Below, piece by piece: positions 53,887 to 61,299 of a DNA stretch of 64,000 bases. Where the stretch lies: contig NZ_LRXL01000052.1 in NCBI RefSeq assembly GCF_001637325.1, positions 239,937-303,936 on the forward strand, given 5' to 3'. Below the pieces are notes generated by a model. It saw only the letters and a program-made list of their open reading frames with translations, was not told the DNA's origin and did not search any database. The position numbers and the translations under genes were made by a program. Within the stretch, counting starts at the first letter, position 1. Every line of letters begins with the position of its first letter. This stretch comes from Cochleicola gelatinilyticus. GTDB lineage: Bacteria > Bacteroidota > Bacteroidia > Flavobacteriales > Flavobacteriaceae.

Positions 53887-54003
53887 TTGAAAGTCTAATT
53901 CAGAGGATTATAGGCAAAGAATTAACTAGACGTTAATAAATTCACTCTTTATTACGTTAAAGTTTTGGGATTTGTGATTTGTTTTTTCGAATTTTATAAC
54001 ATT

Positions 54004-54279
54004 ATGAGTACCAAAGAAAAAGAATTAGAAGAAGTATTGGTAGAAGAATCATTGAATAATCACAATGAGATTGTACTATTTAATGATGAGGTAAATACTT
54101 TCGATCACGTAATAAATACACTTATATATGCTTGTGAACACACTCCAGAACAAGCAGAACAATGCTCTATAATTGTTCATTACAAAGGTAAATGCACTGT
54201 AAAAACAGGTCCGCTTAATGAATTAGAACCTCGTTGTAATATGTTACTCGATGCAGGATTAAGTGCTGAGATACAGTAG
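54004..54279 (+). CDS. clpS: ATP-dependent Clp protease adaptor ClpS
   Basis: A 91-residue adaptor delivering N-degron substrates to ClpA/ClpC. A flexible N-terminus is followed by the core: EIVLFNDEVNTFDHVINTLIYA with the Asn-Asp residues that hold the N-terminal amino group, and QCSIIVHYKGKCTVKTG. ATG at 54004 is the natural start; a frame from 53965 only adds a hydrophobic tail unlike the family. Confidence 0.93.
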   Translation: MSTKEKELEEVLVEESLNNHNEIVLFNDEVNTFDHVINTLIYACEHTPEQAEQCSIIVHYKGKCTVKTGPLNELEPRCNMLLDAGLSAEIQ

Positions 54280-54358
54280 TTTTAAAATTTCGGATAATTC
54301 ATATATCGTTGATTTTTCAGTATTTTATTGTTAAATATTTAAGTTTTTTAATATTTTA

Positions 54359-54389
54359 TTGTGATTTTCATATTATTTATTTAGTTTTG
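54359..54389 (+). promoter_or_regulatory. two-box promoter of the HEIGH protease gene
   Basis: TTG at 54359-54361 and TAGTTTTG at 54382-54389 are separated by 20 nt, the best fit to the Bacteroidota -33/-7 pattern on the plus strand of this window. The transcript leader would be about 35 nt. Confidence 0.65.
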
Positions 54390-54429
54390 AGGTAACAAAC
54401 TTATTTACTAATTCTAAATTCATATCCCT

Positions 54430-55281
54430 ATGAAAAATTTCCGATTAGGACTTTTTAGCCTTTTGGCTATAAGTCTAACAATGGTTTCTTGCTCAAAAGA
54501 TGAGGACTCAGAAATCACTGATGAAGTAAACCTCCAAAAAGAGGTTCCCCAAAATATTCTAGATGCCGTTGAAGCTCTGAATATGAACACCGATTATGTT
54601 CGTTACGATACCTTTCATTTCCCCGATGGTACTACCGAAGAACGACTCTTTATCGAAGAAGATATTGTTATTACTGAAGATCAACTTCTTGCTATGTTAG
54701 AACCAGCAGAGGAAGGTGTTCAAGGACGCCAGTATAGTACTAATAATTTGGTAAGTCAAGGTAGAAATATTTCTATCATTGGTTATACAGGTGGAAGTCA
54801 AGCATTATCTAGTAAAGAACGAACTGCACTACAGTATGCTGTAAACAACTACAATAACCTGAATCTGTCAATTAGATTTACACTTACGTTTGGTACAAAT
54901 TACCAAAATAAGAATATGGTAGTGTACAACAATACCGTGAATAATCCAAGCGGTGCAGGTGGTAGTGCAGGTTTTCCAAGCAATGGACTGCCTCATAAAT
55001 TTGTACAGATCTACGGTTTAAGTGGATATAGTACAAATGTTAATGAACACGTTATTACGCACGAAATTGGTCACTCTGTAGGATTTCGTCACACAGATTG
55101 GTTTAGTCGCCAAAGTTGTGGACAAAACACGAATGAAGGTACTGCAGGTGTAGGTGCAAACCATATCGATGGTACGCCAACTGGATACGATCCAACATCA
55201 ATTATGTTAGCTTGCTTTAGCGCAAATGAAGATGGAGAGTTCAACAACAACGACATTACGGCTTTAAGAGAGCTGTATTAA
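54430..55281 (+). CDS. M57-type HEIGH zinc metalloprotease, lipoprotein
   Basis: 283 residues: a leader ending at the lipobox LTMVSC (Cys21), an acidic propeptide-like part (about 22-105), then the protease domain. The zinc motif is the long metzincin form HEIGHSVGFRH with His211, Glu212, His215 and His221, followed by a Met-turn candidate in TSIMLACF. It fits the dual-action HEIGH metallopeptidase family of Bacteroidota. It is a single gene with its own promoter and terminator. Substrates are unknown. Confidence 0.9.
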   Translation: MKNFRLGLFSLLAISLTMVSCSKDEDSEITDEVNLQKEVPQNILDAVEALNMNTDYVRYDTFHFPDGTTEERLFIEEDIVITEDQLLAMLEPAEEGVQGRQYSTNNLVSQGRNISIIGYTGGSQALSSKERTALQYAVNNYNNLNLSIRFTLTFGTNYQNKNMVVYNNTVNNPSGAGGSAGFPSNGLPHKFVQIYGLSGYSTNVNEHVITHEIGHSVGFRHTDWFSRQSCGQNTNEGTAGVGANHIDGTPTGYDPTSIMLACFSANEDGEFNNNDITALRELY

Positions 55282-55314
55282 ATTTAAAACCTAGCTTAGA
55301 CATTAATTCTATTA

Positions 55315-55345
55315 AAAGCTCATCGAAAGATGGGCTTTTTTTATA
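55315..55345 (+). terminator. rho-independent terminator
   Basis: AAAGCTCATC pairs with GATGGGCTTT (one G-T pair) across GAAA, followed by T; a GNRA-type tetraloop hairpin. Confidence 0.88.
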
Positions 55346-55802
55346 CGATGCGATTGCTATGATAGGCGTTTACAGTATTTTTTCCAGTGGATAGCACTTG
55401 TGTATAATCCAGAACATTTTTAATGCCGTCCAAATAACAGAGCGTTGTTATTACTGCACACATTCCATTATATAAATCATCTTCAAGTTTAGATCTTTTT
55501 TTTACGTTGCCGTTATAGAAAAGTGGAGTGTTGTATCCGCAGCCTTCTAAAAAACTTTTTTCTATTTGTAATAATTCTGAAGGAAGATATCCATTAAACC
55601 TTCTTCCCAAGCGCTCATGTACCAATCCAACATAGTTTAACTGTAAAGATCCGTGGTGATCGGAAAGATGTTTCCAAGTGTCTGTTTTGTCTAGAATATT
55701 TCCAACAGCACATTGTTTACAGCACTCGGGGTTTAATGCATCGTCGTAAAATGCGGCGTATAGTTTTATAAGCGCTTGGTCTAATCGAATGGGAATTTTC
55801 AT
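55341..55802 (-). CDS. conserved cysteine-containing hypothetical protein
   Basis: A 153-residue soluble protein with cysteines clustered in NPECCKQCAVGN (about 24-35), and single ones in EGCGYN, GMCAV and LCYLDG, plus a His in HLSDHHGS. I remember close flavobacterial homologues sometimes carrying the misleading label Na(+)-translocating NADH-quinone reductase subunit F, but it has no NqrF flavin or ferredoxin domain. The CCxxC cluster could bind metal. The gene ends inside the T-tract of the convergent terminator. Confidence 0.75.
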   Translation of the reverse strand: MKIPIRLDQALIKLYAAFYDDALNPECCKQCAVGNILDKTDTWKHLSDHHGSLQLNYVGLVHERLGRRFNGYLPSELLQIEKSFLEGCGYNTPLFYNGNVKKRSKLEDDLYNGMCAVITTLCYLDGIKNVLDYTQVLSTGKNTVNAYHSNRIV

Positions 55803-55929
55803 GTCAAAAAAATTGTAGAAGAAAGTTACTTATTTTTTTAATATGAAAAATTACTTTAGATAAATTAAATTACGTAAGAGGAATGATCTGTTTTACAGAA
55901 TGTTATATTTAAACAGGAAATTAGCTCAA

Positions 55930-55965
55930 AAAAAAATCCATTCCTGTTTAGGAATGGATTTTTAA
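55930..55965. terminator. terminator of tRNA-Arg
   Basis: AAAATCCATTCC (55933-55944) pairs with GGAATGGATTTT (55951-55962) around TGTTTA. On the minus strand it is followed by a T run and lies just after the tRNA. Confidence 0.9.
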
Positions 55966-55971
55966 CATTTG

Positions 55972-56045
55972 TGACCTCGACAGGATTCAAACCTGTAACC
56001 TCTTGAGCCGTAATCAAGTGCGCTATTCAGTTGCGCCACGAGGCC
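55972..56045 (-). tRNA. tRNA-Arg (anticodon ACG)
   Basis: The minus strand folds into a full cloverleaf: acceptor GGCCTCG/CGAGGTC, D-stem GCGC/GCGC, anticodon stem CTTGA/TCAAG with loop TTACGGC (anticodon ACG), T-stem ACAGG/CCTGT with loop TTTGAAT, discriminator A. The CCA end is not encoded. ACG is read as ICG after deamination, decoding CGU, CGC and CGA. A perfect promoter precedes it. Confidence 0.97.
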
Positions 56046-56057
56046 GTTATTGGGGTG

Positions 56058-56089
56058 CAAATATATTCCTTTTTGTGAATATACCCAAA
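56058..56089 (-). promoter_or_regulatory. promoter of tRNA-Arg
   Basis: On the minus strand TTTG at 56086-56089 and TATATTTG at 56058-56065 are spaced by 20 nt, a full match to the Bacteroidota -33/-7 consensus, with transcription expected to begin within about 10 nt of the mature tRNA. Confidence 0.75.
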
Positions 56090-56111
56090 GCTCTACTAAA
56101 AAAATAAATCA

Positions 56112-58151
56112 TTAAAATTGAAACCGTACTCCGCCGAAGTAATTTCGATCGGCACCAGGTTCGTAGTAACGATTTCCAAAAGCATTAATACGAATAGAAT
56201 CGTAATACCCCGCGTTGGTCAAATTGTTTATTCCGAAGAAAGGCAGAAGGGTTGTGCTTCCTAATTTAAACGTATATCCTGAATTAAAATTTAAAAGTGT
56301 TGCAGCAGATATCTGCGTTGCGTTCGAATCTTCGGCATACATTTTCCCAGTATAATTCATTTCTAACTGCAACGAAAGCCTTTTTTTTCTGAAAGTGATT
56401 GCCGTATGTAGTTTGTGTACAGGAAGAGCGGGTAGGGTGTTATCTCTAAAATCTTCTTCATTTATACGATACTCATTATAAGTGAAATCTGAAAAAGTAT
56501 AAGCGCTTCTTAAAGAAAAGCCTGGAAATAACTGTTGCTTAAAACTCACTTCAAGTCCTTTTCTATGTGTGCTTCCAGCATTTCTGTAAAACGTACGATC
56601 GGGAAAATCTGAAACTTCAAAAGGAACGAGATCGTCTTTCGTTGTAATATAAAATACCACAGCTTCAAAAAACTGTTGGGCTGTTTTATAGGTGAATCCA
56701 ACTTCCGTGTTTGTGGAGCGTTGTGGAAGAAGTTCTGTATTAAAGCCACCGCTACCGTCGGGATTGGCAGATAGTTCGCTAAGCGCTGGAGTTTCAAATC
56801 CGGTGGAAAACGCTGTGTGAACTGAGGTCGTTTCAGAAAAAGCATATTGCATTCCGATGCTTGGACTAAATGCGTTTAACTGTATATCGTCTGTATTGTT
56901 TCCGTCTGTTAAAAATCGATCTTCAGCTTTCAGATTATTAATATCGAAGCGGGCGCCCAAACGAAACAGTATTTTTCCGAAGTAATATTGATCCAATACA
57001 TACAGTCCTAACGCACTAAATTCCTCTAATTGTTCAAAAGATAAATTGCCTTGTATTCCTTCTAAATTTTGAAATCGCTTACGTTGATCTTGCTGTAGCG
57101 CATAATCAACCCCTGCTTGCAATTCGTTTATATTGTTGAAAAGGTGATGTTTAAAGGTCACATTACTTCCTGCGCCTGCATAATTTCGTTTCAGCGTAAC
57201 AATTCCGCCATCTTCGAATGGTAATTTGTTGCTAAAGTCACGATACGAATAAAATGTATAGGCTTGTAATTGAAATTGCTCGTCAAATTTATGGGTTATA
57301 GAAGCACCTGTTTTAATTTGTTGAATTGTCTCACCGGTATCAAAATCTACATTACGTTGTCTCGCTTGGCTTCGGTCGGTTTGAACTTCGTCGAGGGTAA
57401 GTCCGCCAGCATCTTCAGCCAATGGGCTATTCGTGTAATTCCCTTGCAATTTTAGAGTGGTTTTTTCTGAAAACCGATGCGTGATTTTTGTAGAAACCGC
57501 ATAGTTTTTAAAACGACTTTGTGCACGATATCCATTTGTAGCGGTGTAATTTCCTTGAAAAAGTGCCGTAGTTTTTCCTTCTGAAATCCCTGAAAGTAAT
57601 TGGTATTGTTGCATGCCGAAGCTTCCGAAAGTAACATCAGCTTTTGCAATTCCTTCGGAAAGAGAGTCGATGGTTTTAATGTTGATTACGCCACCTGAAG
57701 CATTTCCGTAGAGTGAAGAAGAAGGACCGCGAATTACTTCTATAGTTTTTACAAGATTAAGGCTGAGGTTGTCCAACTGTCCTTGTCCGTCAGGAGTTGT
57801 TTCGGGAATGCCATCTACAATGATCTTAATACCCCGAATACCAAAGGCAGCCCGGGCGCCAAATCCACGTATCGATATGCGGAGATCCTGTGAAAAGTTC
57901 TGTGCATTTTGTGCAAACAAGCCGGGTACTTCTTGAAGGTATTCCTGTAAAGAAAGTTGTTGCTGTATGGGATTGGTTTTAGCAACCTCGATTTGCGTTA
58001 CCGAAAGTGGGACGAGTGTTTTATCTCCAGATAATTTTACAACATCTAATCGAACAGGAGTTAGCGATACCGGTTGGAGGGTATCACGTTGTGCGAATGT
58101 TGATGCATTTAAAAGAAAAAAAACAGCTAAATAAAAGTAGAATTTGTTCAT
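56112..58151 (-). CDS. TonB-dependent outer-membrane receptor
   Basis: A 679-residue receptor: a signal peptide (about 1-20), a plug domain (about 50-165; includes LRISIRGFGARAAFGIRGI and VIRGPSSSLYGNASGGVINI) and a 22-strand barrel ending in aromatic GGVRFQF. It lacks the carboxypeptidase-like N-domain of SusC proteins, and no SusD partner is present, so an iron complex, vitamin or similar ligand is more likely than glycans. It is monocistronic, divergent from apt. Ligand unknown. Confidence 0.93.
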   Translation of the reverse strand: MNKFYFYLAVFFLLNASTFAQRDTLQPVSLTPVRLDVVKLSGDKTLVPLSVTQIEVAKTNPIQQQLSLQEYLQEVPGLFAQNAQNFSQDLRISIRGFGARAAFGIRGIKIIVDGIPETTPDGQGQLDNLSLNLVKTIEVIRGPSSSLYGNASGGVINIKTIDSLSEGIAKADVTFGSFGMQQYQLLSGISEGKTTALFQGNYTATNGYRAQSRFKNYAVSTKITHRFSEKTTLKLQGNYTNSPLAEDAGGLTLDEVQTDRSQARQRNVDFDTGETIQQIKTGASITHKFDEQFQLQAYTFYSYRDFSNKLPFEDGGIVTLKRNYAGAGSNVTFKHHLFNNINELQAGVDYALQQDQRKRFQNLEGIQGNLSFEQLEEFSALGLYVLDQYYFGKILFRLGARFDINNLKAEDRFLTDGNNTDDIQLNAFSPSIGMQYAFSETTSVHTAFSTGFETPALSELSANPDGSGGFNTELLPQRSTNTEVGFTYKTAQQFFEAVVFYITTKDDLVPFEVSDFPDRTFYRNAGSTHRKGLEVSFKQQLFPGFSLRSAYTFSDFTYNEYRINEEDFRDNTLPALPVHKLHTAITFRKKRLSLQLEMNYTGKMYAEDSNATQISAATLLNFNSGYTFKLGSTTLLPFFGINNLTNAGYYDSIRINAFGNRYYEPGADRNYFGGVRFQF

Positions 58152-58288
58152 TGAGGTAGGGGTCTATGAGGGACCTTTTTACAAAAATACAGGAAGCAAT
58201 GATACTTTTTTAAAAAACTAGTACATAAAATAGTTTAATAAAATCACAATCTACTTTGTGGCAGCGTAGATATTGTTTATTTTTCAAT

Positions 58289-58804
58289 ATGATAAATTTG
58301 GAAGATTATATACGCGATATTGAAAACTTTCCGAAACAGGGGGTATTGTTTAAAGATATCACTCCGTTATTGGCAGATCCTAAAGCACTCGATTGCTGTC
58401 TTGAAGAATTAATACGCCTTACAGAACGTCAAAAAATCACAAAGGTGGTAGGAATTGAAGCTCGTGGATTTTTATTTGCTACCATGATGGCGAAAGAGTT
58501 GGGAGCTGGGTTTGTTCCTATTCGCAAATCTGGTAAGCTTCCATATGCAACTTTAAAAGAGCCTTATAGTCTAGAATATGGGATGGATGTATTAGAGATA
58601 CATGAAGATGCTATTGAAAAAGGAGATAAAGTGTTGCTGCATGACGATATTTTAGCAACTGGGGGCACTGCAAGGGCGGCTGCAAAATTGGTTGAAAAAC
58701 TAGGTGGCGAAATTGTACAATGTAATTTTCTAATTGAAATAGAATTTCTAAAGGGGGCATCTAAACTGAATAAATATGAAGTGAGATCGTTACTCTCTTA
58801 TTAG
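58289..58804 (+). CDS. apt: adenine phosphoribosyltransferase
   Basis: A 171-residue purine salvage enzyme making AMP from adenine and PRPP. The PRPP loop is VLLHDDILATGGTARAA; the N-terminal FPKQGVLFKDITPLL and IEARGFLFA are typical. ATG at 58289 is chosen over 58256, which would add 11 residues unlike the family. It converges on a tiny gene, overlapping it by 4 bp. Confidence 0.96.
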   Translation: MINLEDYIRDIENFPKQGVLFKDITPLLADPKALDCCLEELIRLTERQKITKVVGIEARGFLFATMMAKELGAGFVPIRKSGKLPYATLKEPYSLEYGMDVLEIHEDAIEKGDKVLLHDDILATGGTARAAAKLVEKLGGEIVQCNFLIEIEFLKGASKLNKYEVRSLLSY

Positions 58805-58953
58805 TCTAGTGAGTTTTTGGTCACCCATAGCTTATAAGCAAACAGTGCCATTTGCAATTTTGAAGCTTTAGCAAGATCTACTCCTTTTTTTGTAAAACTG
58901 GGAAGTAGTTTTTTATTAAGTTTTGATAGTGCCTTAAAAAATTTTTTCTTCAA
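58801..58953 (-). CDS. small conserved basic protein (50 residues, TTG start)
   Basis: TTG at 58951-58953 begins MKKKFFKALSKLNKKLLPS, and the protein continues FTKKGVDLAKASKLQMAL and ends FAYKLWVTKNSLD before TAA at 58801-58803. An in-frame stop lies a few codons upstream and no ATG is available. The LPSxxKKxxDLAKASK and YKLWVTKN-like segments match, from memory, a short protein found throughout flavobacteria with no known function. Very basic at the start and amphipathic, it could bind nucleic acid or membranes. It overlaps the apt stop by 4 bp. Confidence 0.75.
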   Translation of the reverse strand: MKKKFFKALSKLNKKLLPSFTKKGVDLAKASKLQMALFAYKLWVTKNSLD

Positions 58954-58998
58954 GAGTTCTAGGGTAGTTTAAAGGTTATTAATTTTATTTACTTCTTA

Positions 58999-59877
58999 TT
59001 ATTGTTCACTTTTAAGAATTGAGGTTCCGTCTTTAATTCCTATTTGAATCGATTTAATGGGGTTGTCATTACTGGTGTGTTTAGATTTAGATACAGATCC
59101 CTTTTGGTCGTCAAGTTTTAAATTAATATGTAAAATTTCCCCTTTGGCATTTCGTTTCACATCGCTGTATGAAAATAGCATCCCTTCCTGCTCGAATTCT
59201 TCTTTAAGAGCTTCCAAGTCTGCATGGCTGCTGTTTTTCGTGATCTCTCTTACAAATGTATTATTAGCTTCGAATTGATTTTTCGACCCGTTTCTAAGCG
59301 CCATCATTTCGTTTCGTTTCATTTCCATTTCTGCTTTACGTTGGTTCATTTTCTCCTTCATTTCCTTACGGCGCATTTCCATCGCTTCCGATCTTTTTTT
59401 GTGATCTTCTAAATTAATGTTCGAAGAATTACCTCCCTGCTGAATCGTAGCTTGATTCCCCTTTCCCGAACTGCGAACAGAAATTGCATTCCCGTCGGTA
59501 GTTATTACAATGGTGTTAATGGGTCGGTCACTACTCACACTATACGTACTTTTATTTCCTTTGTTATTATAAGAAATAGATATGCCAGTGATCTCTCCTA
59601 ACGTATTACGCTCTACATTTGAATAACTGAAAGCAGTTCCTTTCTCGTTAATTTTAAGCGCAAGGTCTTTCAAAGTTTCATCGGTAGTGTCTTTAGTAAT
59701 TACAATTTCGGTGTTTTGTAAAGTGGTTATAAGAGTAATTGCTGTATTCTTATTTTCAAAATTAGGATTAAGCTTCAGAAATGAGTTTGAAGCTGTTGTG
59801 GGTAGCATTCCGAAGTAAGAAAAAAATAGAAGTACAATTAACCGGATGCGATTTCCTGAGGTATGTAGTAAATTCAT
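58999..59877 (-). CDS. exported protein with two similar domains around a charged helix
   Basis: 292 residues with a signal peptide or signal anchor (about 10-30). Two related domains (about 58-127 and 210-278) share the motif FSYSNVERNTLGEI (83-96) and FSYSDVKRNAKGEI (235-248), each followed by an exchange of strands and an NTI- or KSI-type end. Between them is a Met/Glu/Lys/Arg-rich helix (about 159-195). The repeated motif resembles the tail domains found in Bacteroidota BlaR1/M56-type peptidases, but no protease domain is present. Function unknown. Confidence 0.75.
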   Translation of the reverse strand: MNLLHTSGNRIRLIVLLFFSYFGMLPTTASNSFLKLNPNFENKNTAITLITTLQNTEIVITKDTTDETLKDLALKINEKGTAFSYSNVERNTLGEITGISISYNNKGNKSTYSVSSDRPINTIVITTDGNAISVRSSGKGNQATIQQGGNSSNINLEDHKKRSEAMEMRRKEMKEKMNQRKAEMEMKRNEMMALRNGSKNQFEANNTFVREITKNSSHADLEALKEEFEQEGMLFSYSDVKRNAKGEILHINLKLDDQKGSVSKSKHTSNDNPIKSIQIGIKDGTSILKSEQ

Positions 59878-59997
59878 AATATATTATTTTAACATTCAGA
59901 AAGATTGCAATAATAGTGCCTTTTTTGTTTAAGTTTCAGCTAATCAATATGATATCTGAGCTATTCAAATATAAGATTTATTACCATACACTTTTAG

Positions 59998-60005
59998 TAT
60001 CTTCG
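59998..60005 (+). promoter_or_regulatory. -7-like box of the antiporter gene
   Basis: TATCTTCG differs from TAnnTTTG by one base, 20 bp before the ATG at 60026. Confidence 0.35.
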
Positions 60006-60025
60006 CAAGAATTAAATTAATAGGC

Positions 60026-60982
60026 ATGAGTATACTCTTTATATTTATAGGATTGTTGCTGTTGGTAGTGGGTGGCGAATTTTTAGTACGCGCCTCGGTC
60101 GGACTTTCTTTTAAGCTTCATTTATCTAAAATGGTTATTGGGCTTACAGTGGTGTCTTTTGCTACTTCTGCACCAGAACTTTTAGTAAGTATACAAGCTG
60201 CTTTAGATGGCTTTAGTGATATTTCACTTGGAAATGTGATAGGTTCTAATATTGCTAATATTGGCTTAGTTTTAGGAATAACGGCAGTGATAGCACCGTT
60301 GGCAATCGATAGGGATTTTTATAAATTCAATTGGCCAGTAATGATGTTCCTTTCTGTTGTGCTTTATTTTATTTTAGAGACAGGAAATGAAATTTCGAGA
60401 ACAGAAGGTATTGCGCTGGTTTTATTATTAGTGGTGTATTTATTTTTATTAATTAATCGGGCTAAGAAGCAGCGAAAGACGGCTCCAGTGGACGATAGTA
60501 TTGATGATGGTCTTTCAAAAACTTCAAATTTTAAAATTTTTATCTGGCTCGCCATTGGTGGTGTTGCTTTATATTTTGGAAGTGAGCTACTCGTAACGGG
60601 TGCCATCGATCTAGCTTCGGCAATGGGTGTAAGTGAACGGGTGATTGCAGTAACTATGATTGCTATAGGGACAAGCGTTCCCGAATTAGCAGCATCGGTG
60701 ATTGCGGCATTAAAGAAAGAAAAAGCAATCTCTTTAGGAAACCTCATCGGCTCTAATATTTTTAACATTGCTTCGGTATTAGGTATTACCGCGATTATTC
60801 AACCCATTGCAGTAAAAAGTCAGGAGGTACTTACCAACGATATCTGGTGGATGTTAGCATTTGCAGGCGTATTATTACCGCTGGCGTTTCTTCCGAAGAA
60901 ATTCGAGATTGGCAGAGTGAAAGGTGTAATTATAGTGGTTGCGTACTGTGCATTTATTAGCATGGCTTTTATAGCTAATTAA
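60026..60982 (+). CDS. calcium/sodium antiporter (CaCA family, YrbG type)
   Basis: A 318-residue inner-membrane exchanger with two inverted Na_Ca_ex repeats of about five helices each. The alpha-1 signature is SFATSAPELLVS with GNVIGSNIANIGLVLG; alpha-2 is AIGTSVPELAAS with GNLIGSNIFNIASVLG. The acidic residues in both PEL motifs, which bind the cations, are present. A short loop (about 140-170) separates the halves. It exchanges Ca2+ for Na+ or H+; the exact ion preference is not visible. Confidence 0.94.
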   Translation: MSILFIFIGLLLLVVGGEFLVRASVGLSFKLHLSKMVIGLTVVSFATSAPELLVSIQAALDGFSDISLGNVIGSNIANIGLVLGITAVIAPLAIDRDFYKFNWPVMMFLSVVLYFILETGNEISRTEGIALVLLLVVYLFLLINRAKKQRKTAPVDDSIDDGLSKTSNFKIFIWLAIGGVALYFGSELLVTGAIDLASAMGVSERVIAVTMIAIGTSVPELAASVIAALKKEKAISLGNLIGSNIFNIASVLGITAIIQPIAVKSQEVLTNDIWWMLAFAGVLLPLAFLPKKFEIGRVKGVIIVVAYCAFISMAFIAN

Positions 60983-61299
60983 TACACCTTATATATTGAA
61001 CTAATTTTAGATAGTTCTTTCTTCGGAATGTATACTTGAACATTTTTTTTGAACCCTGCTAACAATGAAGGTGTTTGCTGCTTTTTGTAGAACTTCCTTT
61101 TTCTGAAGCATTATTTCTTACTGAAAATTCTTAAGTATCTACCGCGTTTTTTTTTAGAAAATTTATAGAGGGGTATTTTTTTAGGGGTGGGTTACTAAAA
61201 ACATCGATTTATTAATAACTTAACATTAAAAACTAGGGGGTGTATTTATAAAATTAGTAGTTTTGCTGCGTTAAATTATTTAATTTTAAACTGTACCCT
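60983..61299 (+). promoter_or_regulatory. glnN upstream region with -7 box and G-rich repeats
   Basis: The 317-bp gap before glnN has no gene. Near its end TAGTTTTG (61258-61265) matches the -7 consensus, giving a leader of about 25-30 nt. Upstream are three G-runs: AGGGGTA at 61169-61175, AGGGGTGGG at 61183-61191 and AGGGGGTG at 61235-61242. No -33 TTG sits at the right spacing, so these G-runs may be an activator or nitrogen-control site. Confidence 0.45.
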
